Virus record (IMG/VR): IMGVR_UViG_3300037285_000072
Coordinates: 1 to 28,954 of that record
Origin: a virus
Direction: 5' to 3' (one strand)
Length of the DNA stretch: 28,954 bases
The notes below the pieces were generated by a model that worked only from the letters and a program-made list of their open reading frames with translations, ran no database searches and was not told where the DNA came from. Below are positions 13,460 to 20,598 of this stretch, piece by piece. How positions within the stretch are numbered: the stretch's first letter is position 1; each line of letters opens with the position of its first letter. Position numbers and translations under genes: made by a program.

Positions 13460-13737
13460 CTGATACAAAGTTTACGCCGGGGCCTTGGACTCATGATTAC
13501 GTTGGTGATCTTAGGCAAAAAAACGGAAAAATGGTAACAGTATGGGGCTTAGGTGTCGCACACGGATCCCGCGAAGAAGAAACAGAATTTAATGGCATTC
13601 TTATGTCTGAGGCCAGCAATCTGTATTCGCGCTTGCAAGACGTAATATATGACAATCAAATGTATGGCCACACAACCGCGCATACGCTTAACGAAATTGA
13701 AAATGCTATGGCTAAGGCTAGAGGCGAAACACAATGA
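13456..13737 (+). CDS. Phage 'TPGPW' early protein, copy 2, 93 aa
   Basis: It starts with the same MTDTKFTPGPW as the upstream gene. The first 34 nt of the two genes differ at one position, and both end in A(L/M)xKA(K/R)G(D/E)T. The middle is different: NGKMVTVWGLGVAHGSREEE, and then SEASNLYSRLQDVIYDNQ in place of the SAAPELYEALRNIVE segment. The gene overlaps both neighbours by ATGA junctions. A duplication followed by divergence, or conversion of the 5' end, explains the pattern. Function is unknown. Confidence 0.65.
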   Translation: MTDTKFTPGPWTHDYVGDLRQKNGKMVTVWGLGVAHGSREEETEFNGILMSEASNLYSRLQDVIYDNQMYGHTTAHTLNEIENAMAKARGETQ

Positions 13738-14066
13738 CTGACTACAACACAAGCGAGCTAGACCGCCACCAGGGCATAGTTGACCAGACCGCAGACGAAG
13801 ACGCGGCTATGGAGCGGAACCAAGAAGAATTTTCCAAACGTCTGATGCATGAATACCTGGATGACAACCACAAGCTTAGCTGGCTTGTTGCCGATTGGCT
13901 AAGCGAAGAAGGTACACAGATGGAAGGCTATTTGTTCTCGGTGATTACAAGCCCAGACTTTGATATGGGGCAAGTGTGGCGAGACTGGCTGACAGATAAG
14001 TTTTCTACGCTGGCTGTCAGCATGGACAGCAAAGAAATTGACGATTTTGTAGAGGAGTATTTTTGA
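13734..14066 (+). CDS. Hypothetical acidic early protein, 110 aa
   Basis: The ATG overlaps the previous stop. The first codons (ATGACTGACTA) resemble those of the two TPGPW genes upstream. The protein is strongly acidic, with many Asp and Glu (DQTADEDAAMERNQEEF near residues 18-34, MDSKEIDDFVEEYF at the end) and several Trp. It has predicted helices only, with no Cys and no transmembrane segment. No family is recognised. Strong negative charge and small size are seen in some host-inhibiting phage proteins, but nothing here specifies a target. Confidence 0.6.
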   Translation: MTDYNTSELDRHQGIVDQTADEDAAMERNQEEFSKRLMHEYLDDNHKLSWLVADWLSEEGTQMEGYLFSVITSPDFDMGQVWRDWLTDKFSTLAVSMDSKEIDDFVEEYF

Positions 14067-14605
14067 TGGATAGCAGAGAAGCATTTGAGAAGCACGCAGA
14101 TCAATACGACAACTTTGGCGATGAGTGGCAAGACATGGGACTTGATAAACATTTCATTGCCGGATATGAGGCAGGGCAAGCCAGCTTCCAGGCGCTTGAT
14201 AGCTGTGAGCCTGTAATGTGGTCTTTGCAATTCGACAACGGCCCCGTAAATCATTTCACAACTTATCCAACTTTAGAGAAGGCGGAAGACTACGCCACTC
14301 TTTGCAACATAGGGAAAGATAAAAGAGACATAAAGATTATTCCTCTCTACACCCACCCTGCCAGCGATGAGTTGGATCGATTACGGGCGCTAGTGGCTAG
14401 CCTTGAGTGCAGATTGCGTGAAGCAGAAGACCCGATTAATCCTAATGCTTTTATTCTGCGGAAGCAGGCAGACGCGGTAGAAGCCGAAGCCTATAGTATC
14501 CAAGGCAATGTTCGCGGTATTCGAGATGGTGCTGTTTATCTTCATCTTTTTAATTTCGCCAGTCGACTGCGAAAAGAAGCCAACAAGCAGGAACAGAAGT
14601 CATGA
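14066..14605 (+). CDS. Ea22-like hypothetical early protein, 179 aa
   Basis: The ATG at 14066 follows GAGGAG and overlaps the stop as TGATG; an in-frame TTG one codon earlier is less likely. The N-terminus (MDSREAFEKHADQYDNFGDEW) and the later IIPLYTHPASDELDRLRALV are typical of a loose group of phage early proteins related to lambda Ea22. They have an N-terminal REAFE segment, a sample of variable sequence and a YTHP motif before a helix. A long helical C-terminal half follows. The function of this group is unknown. Confidence 0.6.
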   Translation: MDSREAFEKHADQYDNFGDEWQDMGLDKHFIAGYEAGQASFQALDSCEPVMWSLQFDNGPVNHFTTYPTLEKAEDYATLCNIGKDKRDIKIIPLYTHPASDELDRLRALVASLECRLREAEDPINPNAFILRKQADAVEAEAYSIQGNVRGIRDGAVYLHLFNFASRLRKEANKQEQKS

Positions 14606-15027
14606 GACAACCCCCAGCAAGCAAGCGCACAATAGACGAAATCCTACGACGCTACGCTCAGCGCGATGAGCGCAAAAAGGAGCGAAAGCAATACACCATG
14701 CTAGCCATAGGTGCGCGATACGATATGGTCAGCAGCACAGTCAACAGGCTAGGAAAAGGTTATGAGACGAACAATTTTGAGGCAGGTCTAGTTGCCAAGA
14801 TCAGGGCAGACTATGATCGTGGTATTGCGCTAGACGCGCTGATCTTGCAAGACCGAGCAAAGAACATTGCCGAAGATTTTGGGATGTCGCCGCGCAACGT
14901 GGAGAAGATATGGGCCAAGCACAGGATTAATTCAATCAGCGTTGACCTGCCAAAGTCCAAGGGCTATCACTGGATTTATACAAAGCGCCTGAGCAAGTCG
15001 CCAGGGCCGTTCGTGACGTATTACTGA
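14602..15027 (+). CDS. HTH DNA-binding protein, possible late regulator, 141 aa
   Basis: The ATG overlaps the upstream stop. After a very basic N-terminus (about residues 9-30, YAQRDERKKERKQY) there is a first helical segment MLAIGARYDMVSSTVNRLGKG (33-52) that fits a helix-turn-helix. A second lies at 86-105 (AKNIAEDFGMSPRNVEKIWAKH). The C-terminal region is basic. Two HTH-like segments in a 141-aa protein at the end of the early operon would suit a regulator of late genes, but no antiterminator motif is visible. Its stop region overlaps the end of the convergent lysis gene. Confidence 0.6.
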   Translation: MRQPPASKRTIDEILRRYAQRDERKKERKQYTMLAIGARYDMVSSTVNRLGKGYETNNFEAGLVAKIRADYDRGIALDALILQDRAKNIAEDFGMSPRNVEKIWAKHRINSISVDLPKSKGYHWIYTKRLSKSPGPFVTYY

Positions 15028-15329
15028 TCAGGAGTAACACAGCGACGATCAGGGGATTGCTTTCGGATTTCGTGCAGCTCCTGATCTCTTTTTTCTCTTT
15101 TCTTTTGAAAATGCAAGTTGACAAAGAAAGTGGCTATGCCGAATGCTGTGGCAATCATCATCATCACTTCGTTAACCGTCATCGCGCCCCAAGTAAAGAC
15201 TATTCCGTTTGTTAAATAGGTAGAGCTTGCAGCAATTGATTCTGGTTTTAAAGCACTTGGGGCGCTTTCTACTACAGTCTTTAGAGTCATACTGCTGGCT
15301 CGTTTTGAGGTGCGTTGAATTGCAAGCAT
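15021..15329 (-). CDS. Probable class II holin (HP1-family type), 102 aa
   Basis: One clear transmembrane segment lies around residues 51-72 (MTVNEVMMMIATAFGIATFF), followed directly by a basic tail (HFQKKREKRDQELHEIRK). A weaker hydrophobic stretch lies before it. The TVNE...FFVN-K pattern matches small phage holins of the HP1 family. It is the last gene of the lysis cassette, 9 nt after the 3-TM holin gene. The start is uncertain: 15329 or 15290 (MTLKTVVE), neither with a strong ribosome binding site. It could act as holin, or as antiholin to the upstream membrane protein. Confidence 0.6.
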   Translation of the reverse strand: MLAIQRTSKRASSMTLKTVVESAPSALKPESIAASSTYLTNGIVFTWGAMTVNEVMMMIATAFGIATFFVNLHFQKKREKRDQELHEIRKQSPDRRCVTPDQ

Positions 15330-15338
15330 TGTAACAGT

Positions 15339-15827
15339 TTACTTTTGCAAAATCTTTGCCAGCAATCCCGACCCGCTGATTTCCTTTGTGATCTTTTCCG
15401 CACTGCGGCCAATGACATACCCACCAAGGCCCAGTTTAATTAGGCCAAACAGGGATAGTATGGCTTCTTCTGACAGGTTCTCAGGGGTATATCCGAACCA
15501 GTACGCGCCAACCAAAAAGCTAAACCAAACCATTGTCAGTGGACGCCAATTACGCTGCAACCATGACTCGCCCTTGGCCTCTGCCTGCACAACCTGGCCG
15601 CGCACTTGCAGCCGGGTCTGCTCTAGTTGTGCCTCGATCTGGCGGATCTTGACAGCGGCCATAGGGTCCGCTTTTATTGCTGCGGCTACGGCGTCTGGTG
15701 TGGCGTCTACTCCTAGCGCACTGGCAAGCATGGCACCAATAGCACCACCAGCTTGCCCGGCAAGCAAAGAGCCTGCTACGGGTGCGACAGAGCCGACCAC
15801 GCTTCTAATTTTATCCCATGTGCTCAT
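15339..15827 (-). CDS. 3-TM holin superfamily protein
   Basis: The start at 15827 (MSTWDKIRSVVGSV) is chosen because GGAG lies 8 nt upstream, inside the end of the amidase gene; the frame to 15854 is longer but unsupported. The protein has a glycine/alanine-rich first hydrophobic region (GSLLAGQAGGAIGAMLASAL), then a charged helix (VKIRQIEAQLEQTRL), then two membrane segments around WRPLTMVWFSFLVGAYWF and ILSLFGLIKLGLGGYVIG. This is the layout of GTA_holin_3TM proteins. It follows the endolysin gene directly, as expected in a lysis module. Confidence 0.75.
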   Translation of the reverse strand: MSTWDKIRSVVGSVAPVAGSLLAGQAGGAIGAMLASALGVDATPDAVAAAIKADPMAAVKIRQIEAQLEQTRLQVRGQVVQAEAKGESWLQRNWRPLTMVWFSFLVGAYWFGYTPENLSEEAILSLFGLIKLGLGGYVIGRSAEKITKEISGSGLLAKILQK

Positions 15828-15829
15828 AG

Positions 15830-16258
15830 TTATAACTCCAAGGTAGAGGCCCATGCGCGGGCGTCAAAAGTCGGGCAGGTCTTTCCGCTGTCAAAGTCTC
15901 GGTGTCCGTACACGTCTGTGGCGGTCAGCTTGTGACGCTTGCAAATGTCAGTGACCAGAAACGACAAGGCCCGCCACTGCGCTTGCGCAAAGTTACAGCC
16001 GGGCTTGCCGCCGACCATGCAAATTCCCAGACTGCCGACATTGTGCCCGCGAGTGTGTGCGCCAACCTCGTCTTCAACGTCACCATCACCATTAAGGTCA
16101 CGACCAGTCTCTACGAGACCGCTGCGGCGTATTACGAACGCGTAACCTATGTCGGACCAACCTCGTTCTTCAACGTGCCAGCGCCGTATCTCTGCTGCGC
16201 CTATGTCCATAGACGCGGGCGTGTCTGCGGCATGGATGATTATCTTTTTAACAATCAC
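15830..16258 (-). CDS. Endolysin: N-acetylmuramoyl-L-alanine amidase, T7 lysozyme-like
   Basis: GTG at 16258 is chosen because AAGGAG lies 8 nt before it; a GTG three codons upstream overlaps the Shine-Dalgarno. The enzyme cuts the amide between muramic acid and the peptide stem. In the 142-aa numbering the zinc ligands fit T7 lysozyme: H9 (IIIHAA), H119 (YGHRDF) and C128 (GKTCP), with Y39 and K126 as catalytic candidates. A short segment, DLNGDGDVEDEVGAH (54-68), resembles an EF-hand or dockerin-type calcium loop. There is no signal peptide, so release depends on a holin. Two holin-like genes follow. Confidence 0.9.
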   Translation of the reverse strand: MIVKKIIIHAADTPASMDIGAAEIRRWHVEERGWSDIGYAFVIRRSGLVETGRDLNGDGDVEDEVGAHTRGHNVGSLGICMVGGKPGCNFAQAQWRALSFLVTDICKRHKLTATDVYGHRDFDSGKTCPTFDARAWASTLEL

Positions 16259-16263
16259 AGGGA

Positions 16264-16488
16264 TCACTCCTTAACGTTGTCATACTCATCATTCGCAAGC
16301 CAAGGAAACAAGCCTACGAACAAGCCCTCCCGAGTCAGCGCAAACCAAACCAGCCGAAAGTGATTGATTCGGTTTGACGTGTCCGCAGGCGGCTTCTTTC
16401 TGCGCACAAACACATGGAATATAAACAATAAGCCAATGGCGGCAGGCAATGCCATAATCGCACACAGGACAGCTAGGAGCGTTACCAT
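16264..16488 (-). CDS. Small membrane protein of the lysis cassette, 74 aa
   Basis: The N-terminal 28 residues (LLAVLCAIMALPAAIGLLFI) form a transmembrane helix followed by VRRKK, so the C-terminus should be cytoplasmic unless a second weak hydrophobic region (EGLFVGLFPWL, about 52-62) inserts. It overlaps the PagL-like gene (ATGGTAA) and ends directly before the amidase start. The position would suit a spanin or holin accessory, but neither a lipobox nor a periplasmic coiled coil is seen. Function is unknown. Confidence 0.55.
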   Translation of the reverse strand: MVTLLAVLCAIMALPAAIGLLFIFHVFVRRKKPPADTSNRINHFRLVWFALTREGLFVGLFPWLANDEYDNVKE

Positions 16489-16958
16489 GGCGTGGGAATC
16501 ACATAGCTTAGTGCTACATAGTCCAAACCAGTATTAGGCCGGTGTATCCCGGCGCTACTGTGGTGCACATACTCAAGCCGAAACACTTGGTTAAACTCAA
16601 CGCCCAAGCCTAACCTAAAATTGCTAGAGCCGATCAGCGTGCTGCCAGTGTTGTGACTGACCCCCAGCCGAACATAGGGCTCTACGCCCCTGTAGCCCCA
16701 GCCAGGGCGCGTAATGTACGAGACTGAGTAGATGGACATCTGATCCTGCTGCCCGTTCTTTGTGTCGCCTGCGCCCATCAGTGACGCCTGTACTTCCCAT
16801 CCCTTGCGCTCGTATCCAATTTCGCCGACCTTGGCAGATGAGTTTATGATTGATTTGCCCAAGCCGATGTACACAGTGTCAGCGCGAGCGGTTGCCGCGT
16901 ACCCCGCTGCGATCAGTATTACAATGAAAGCGGCTACTAATATCTTGGTTTTTTTCAT
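16482..16958 (-). CDS. PagL-like lipid A 3-O-deacylase, outer-membrane beta barrel
   Basis: A signal peptide spans residues 1-26 (MKKTKILVAAFIVILIAAGY...ATARA), then the mature chain alternates like a beta barrel to the terminal aromatic W158. Near the C-terminus it has VHHSSAGIHRPNTGLD (131-146). In PagL of Pseudomonas aeruginosa the catalytic His126, Ser128, Asn136 and Glu140 fit H132, S134, N142 and D146 here by spacing, with Asp in place of Glu. PagL removes the 3-O acyl chain of lipid A. Length (158 aa) is close to the family. It lies first in the lysis cassette. The role (envelope disruption or LPS change) is inferred. Confidence 0.8.
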   Translation of the reverse strand: MKKTKILVAAFIVILIAAGYAATARADTVYIGLGKSIINSSAKVGEIGYERKGWEVQASLMGAGDTKNGQQDQMSIYSVSYITRPGWGYRGVEPYVRLGVSHNTGSTLIGSSNFRLGLGVEFNQVFRLEYVHHSSAGIHRPNTGLDYVALSYVIPTPW

Positions 16959-17110
16959 GCCTTTGCCTCAAGTGCTGAAAGCCGCGCCTCAAAACCACGC
17001 GCAATAAATAAGTTTAATTGATCATAACGAAAGCCATATCTGTTGCCCGCCGTTTGTGTTTGTTCGGTCCATGCTGGAACACCTTCTAAAGGTTCGTTGA
17101 AAGTGTGCAA
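16955..17110 (-). CDS. Conserved-looking tail-cluster ORF with uncertain start
   Basis: The frame ends at TGA 16955, overlapping the PagL ATG. It reads HTFNEPLEGVPAWTEQTQTA, then NRYGFRYDQLNLFIARGFEA and RLSALEAKA, a typical phage tail-associated motif. Open reading extends to a TAA just upstream, but no ATG or GTG occurs in frame; TTG 17110 is the only start codon, 15 nt from the GGAG. That GGAG instead serves an ATG at 17115 in another frame that makes only 31 residues. Either an unusual start, a -1 shift from the upstream gene, or a decayed start explains this. Confidence 0.45.
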   Translation of the reverse strand: MHTFNEPLEGVPAWTEQTQTAGNRYGFRYDQLNLFIARGFEARLSALEAKA

Positions 17111-17118
17111 AGGCCATG

Positions 17119-17667
17119 CTAATTACTCCATCCGGTTGTTATGTCGTAGTCAGCAAGCGCCTGACCTGTAAGTTGTTTCATTGCGTCCTTGTGACTCCAC
17201 GCGGTTGCGTAGTGGCCGGACATAAAAGCACTTACCGCAAGGCCCATATCAAGCGCCTGTATGGCTGTGAGCGTGTGTGTTATGTCTTCCGAGCTTCGGA
17301 ATAGTATCGGCTTATCATCTTCAACCAAGATCGAGACTTGAGCAGATGCAGATATTCCGAGAACGTTGCTGATGTCAGCCGGGTTGCGTAGCTGTACAGT
17401 GCCCGGCCCTTCTGGAAAATTGTAAGGCATACCAGCTGCAATCGCCTGATCCCTAAGAACGTTTACGTCTAGCTTTCGCTGTTCAAATGTAGGCAGTGCC
17501 GCAACGTAGGGTAATGCCGTTGCCTGCGCGTCTGCAAAGAGCAATCGCCCATGCTCTTCTGGGTCGTCAGGGGAGGCGGTGAAAGGTATAATGCCATAAA
17601 CGAGGTGGTTTATTTCCATATCTATGGTGCCGTTAAAATTTAGTCTTTGGCCTGTGTATTCGTACAT
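17119..17667 (-). CDS. Tail-associated protein with DUF4376-like region, 182 aa
   Basis: The N-terminal 60 residues include INHLVYGIIPFTASPDDPEE. From about residue 62 the chain reads EQRKLDVNVLRDQAIAAGMP and YNFPEGPGTVQLRNPADISN, which matches the DUF4376 type found in phage tail fibre and fibre-assembly proteins. The C-terminus is helical. The gene begins directly after the TAG of the 17668 gene. It probably belongs to the tail tip or fibre attachment, as in related phages where this domain sits beside fibre proteins. No catalytic motif is seen. Confidence 0.6.
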   Translation of the reverse strand: MYEYTGQRLNFNGTIDMEINHLVYGIIPFTASPDDPEEHGRLLFADAQATALPYVAALPTFEQRKLDVNVLRDQAIAAGMPYNFPEGPGTVQLRNPADISNVLGISASAQVSILVEDDKPILFRSSEDITHTLTAIQALDMGLAVSAFMSGHYATAWSHKDAMKQLTGQALADYDITTGWSN

Positions 17668-18018
17668 CTATAAAACCCTCAGCCAATTACCAAAACTGGA
17701 ACTACTGCCACTGGTTATTGTGAAGCCGTAAAGCACCCATGTTCCAGACAAAGACGATCCGTTTCCCACTCCTGCTGGAAACAATATTGATCCAGAAACT
17801 GAATCACCAAAGTTTTTTCCAGAGGTGTTTGCTTGTGCCCTGACGTAAGTTCCAATAGCGCCAGGGCTTGACTCTATTGCAGCAGCAATTACTTTTGGAG
17901 CACCCGCCTCAGCCCTTGCAATCGCAATAGTATTATCCCTAAGCGCCAACAAGTCTACCGAACGAACCGGCTTTCCCGGCTCAAGCGACGCATCTGTAAT
18001 ATCTGTCCAAGTTGCCAT
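17668..18018 (-). CDS. Small tail fibre-like protein, 116 aa
   Basis: The start MATWTDITDASLEPGKPVRS, followed by VDLLALRDNTIAIARAEAGAPKV, is a common N-terminus of tail fibre proteins in phages of gammaproteobacteria. The remainder is Ser/Gly-rich and beta-like, ending SSSSFGNWLRVL. It is shorter than most fibre proteins that begin this way, which suggests a truncated or split fibre. It is followed without a gap by the DUF4376-type gene. Confidence 0.6.
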   Translation of the reverse strand: MATWTDITDASLEPGKPVRSVDLLALRDNTIAIARAEAGAPKVIAAAIESSPGAIGTYVRAQANTSGKNFGDSVSGSILFPAGVGNGSSLSGTWVLYGFTITSGSSSSFGNWLRVL

Positions 18019-18029
18019 TTAATTTGACC

Positions 18030-19799
18030 TCACTGTAAAAAATAACCCTTATCGCCGCCAGGCATTAACCCGAGCAAATCGCCAATAAATCCGCCAGTAA
18101 ATCGTTCTGCGTCAGTGGCATTGGCATAAGTAGGCGCGTCGGACGCCATTATAAACGCGGCTTTGTCGGTCGGGCCAAATTCAAACCGCTGCAGCTGATA
18201 TTCTGTCACTTCTCCGCTTATCGTTTCTTCTGCGCTAATCACCTGCCAGCGCAACACTCTTGGCCCGCCTGTTGCATCTACTATGCTGTCGACGGTTACA
18301 TCCGCTAAGTCACCTGTCCACATGGCCCGGTCTTTAGCATCAAGCGCGAACGCTATGTACTCGGGTGTGTCCCTGAACCGTGACAATAATCTGGCCGTGG
18401 TCTGTATGGCGATTGCATCTGACTGTATCCAGCGGCTGTAAATCTTTTTGATTCGCTGCTCACCGTATTGTAAATCAGACTCGGCATCACCATCAACGCG
18501 CACACGTATTCGACGGAAGTTTTGCTCATCGTCAAGCTTTTCAACCGGGTTGCGCTGGCCAAAGAAAACCCAGACTTGGCTGATCCTTTCTTTGGGCTTT
18601 GCTTTTAGCTCGAAGGTTCCGGCTAAGATGCTTTTAAAGTTGTCGATCGGCTTTACGAAATCGCCCGCTGCTGGCCTAAGTGCCCGCAGCTTTATCTGCT
18701 CGTCTCGCTCATCCCACCACACGTAAAACAAAGCCTGCTCTGTTATCTCACCAAGCAGATCAGTAACACCTGTCGGCTCTGTGATAAGTGTAGACAGTCG
18801 GAACTGCTCAAGCCATACCAATGCTTCGGCGTTCCAGTCTGCCAGCGGTATAAAAGATGACGGCACATTGCCGTATGTTGTCAGCAAATCGTTAGTAAGT
18901 TCGTCGGGTCGGATATTGGTGTACTCAAGGCAAATCTGCACCCGGTCGCCAGTGTCTTGATCTTCTGCCTCTGTGCCTAATATCGAACGAGTAATGCCGG
19001 TCAGGTTCATTTCTGTTTCGGATATTGTGCTGACGCCTGTATACGAAAAAAGCTCTTTATTGATCCGAACTTTACCGGGTGCCGGATATGCCGCAGCAAC
19101 TGCGCCGGTAATTCTTATAGGGTCCATGCTGGCGGATTCTGAATAGTCAACAATCAGCTCACCTGTTGATGCACCTGGCGCTTGTGCTTTGTCATTATCT
19201 GCAAGCTTCAGCACGTCCTTTGCCTTGATCATTACGTTCTGATTGCTATCAGGCCCGCTGAACGTATCAATCAAGTATGTCCGCTTGCCCATCTCGGCAA
19301 TCGTTTGGCCAACATACCCATCGTACACGCGCATGATGTAGCCGTTGTAATACGGGTTACGGGCTAACCACTTGCTCCAATACGAGCCCCTGTCTGTAGC
19401 AATGTAATTACGCTCAAGTCGGTACTTGTCAACCAGCACATCAGAGTATGGGTGGTCTTTAAATGTTACGGATAGCTCTGCACGTATCCCCAATGGGCCT
19501 TTAGATTTGCTGCCGCCTACTACGTTGATCTGCGTTGGGCTTGTGCTGACAGACTGTAGAGACGGTACGCAAAAGATACCGGCAGGCTGAGTTGCTTGCG
19601 GTTTGCAGAACCGTAAAAGCAGCGGCTCAGGGTTGTAGTTCGGTAAGTTCTGACAGGTCTTGGACCCGTTAAAGCATTTGATACTTCCGGTAACACCTAG
19701 CTGCGCCTGGCAAGGCGACACTCCGTATTCCAACGTGCAAAACGGCTGCTCAATTTCTATGATCTGTAAAGGCTCTCGGCCAATCGTATTCTCACTCAT
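18030..19799 (-). CDS. Tail tip/hub-type protein with Cys-rich N-terminus, 589 aa
   Basis: The protein sits after the distal tail-like protein and before the fibres, the place of the tail hub in siphophages. It starts MSENTIGREPLQIIEIEQPF and has Cys at 21, 30, 42, 49, 65 and 77. Later segments (LTGITRSILGTEAEDQDTGD, DLLGEITEQALFYVWWDERD) resemble hub or baseplate domains. The Cys cluster recalls tail-tip proteins that bind an iron-sulphur cluster (lambda gpL and related hubs), but the ligand pattern here is not proven. It overlaps the 19792 gene by 8 nt. Confidence 0.65.
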   Translation of the reverse strand: MSENTIGREPLQIIEIEQPFCTLEYGVSPCQAQLGVTGSIKCFNGSKTCQNLPNYNPEPLLLRFCKPQATQPAGIFCVPSLQSVSTSPTQINVVGGSKSKGPLGIRAELSVTFKDHPYSDVLVDKYRLERNYIATDRGSYWSKWLARNPYYNGYIMRVYDGYVGQTIAEMGKRTYLIDTFSGPDSNQNVMIKAKDVLKLADNDKAQAPGASTGELIVDYSESASMDPIRITGAVAAAYPAPGKVRINKELFSYTGVSTISETEMNLTGITRSILGTEAEDQDTGDRVQICLEYTNIRPDELTNDLLTTYGNVPSSFIPLADWNAEALVWLEQFRLSTLITEPTGVTDLLGEITEQALFYVWWDERDEQIKLRALRPAAGDFVKPIDNFKSILAGTFELKAKPKERISQVWVFFGQRNPVEKLDDEQNFRRIRVRVDGDAESDLQYGEQRIKKIYSRWIQSDAIAIQTTARLLSRFRDTPEYIAFALDAKDRAMWTGDLADVTVDSIVDATGGPRVLRWQVISAEETISGEVTEYQLQRFEFGPTDKAAFIMASDAPTYANATDAERFTGGFIGDLLGLMPGGDKGYFLQ

Positions 19800-20598
19800 C
19801 CGCGTAGCCTTCGACGCGCATTGACACGCTCATGTAGTCAAGGCCACCGCTGTTTGTTGGAGTAATGTCATTGGTTGACCAGCAATAACCGATCTCGTTT
19901 GGAAACTTTGAAGGACGCCATGCTATGAAAAACGGGAGGTTTCTTGCGCTCTTTACAAACGGGTCAAAATATTCTCTGTACCAGTCAGCCTTTAAGTTGT
20001 TCCATGTGAAATTAGTCTGCAAGCCTTGCCTGATGGTTGAGCTTCCGAGAAACTGTCCGGACTCTGATTTAGTGGGCCGCTTCTCGGTCATGCGTCCAAG
20101 CGTCACAGGCGTATGCCCTGAGTAGATTGCACGCTCCATAGCCAAGGCCATGCCCAGATATATAACGCCGATTTGCGGGGCCGTAGCGCCTGCCACTGAA
20201 ACTCTAAAATACCGCGCCGTTACTTCAGCAAAGATCACCATAATGGCGCTGCTATCTGAAGGCGATACAGTTTCAATTGTTGTGTATGTTGAATTGTCAG
20301 AGCTGTAAGCAATAGTTAATGTTGACCCGGCAGAGCCCAATGTGTGCGCAGCGATACCAATATAATCAGCAGACTTGGCTGTGCCGTTATCAATGGTGAT
20401 GCTGCCATTACCCGAAGTAGGTTGCCAGCGCTCAAATGTGTTCTCTCGCTGAACTGAATCAGCAGGCCAAGGCGTTGCCTCGCTTGTCGCTGTAACCGTA
20501 GCGGCTGGCACAAAGTTGTCATAGCCGATGCGAGCGTGCGTAAGCGGTTCATCTGTAAGCACGTTAATTACAACCGATGGACTGACAACGAACGTCAT
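19792..20598 (-). CDS. Distal tail protein with discoidin-like segment, 268 aa
   Basis: The N-terminal half has a beta-sandwich region with TATSEATPWPADSVQRENTF, IGIAAHTLGSAGSTLTIAYS and ARYFRVSVAG. That is a pattern like coagulation-factor 5/8 (discoidin) carbohydrate-binding domains. The second half has RNLPFFIAWRPSKFPNEIGY and an end typical of distal tail proteins. It follows the tape measure gene (overlap of ATGA type) and precedes the hub protein, the usual order. It probably links tube and tip, and may bind sugars. Confidence 0.65.
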   Translation of the reverse strand: MTFVVSPSVVINVLTDEPLTHARIGYDNFVPAATVTATSEATPWPADSVQRENTFERWQPTSGNGSITIDNGTAKSADYIGIAAHTLGSAGSTLTIAYSSDNSTYTTIETVSPSDSSAIMVIFAEVTARYFRVSVAGATAPQIGVIYLGMALAMERAIYSGHTPVTLGRMTEKRPTKSESGQFLGSSTIRQGLQTNFTWNNLKADWYREYFDPFVKSARNLPFFIAWRPSKFPNEIGYCWSTNDITPTNSGGLDYMSVSMRVEGYADE

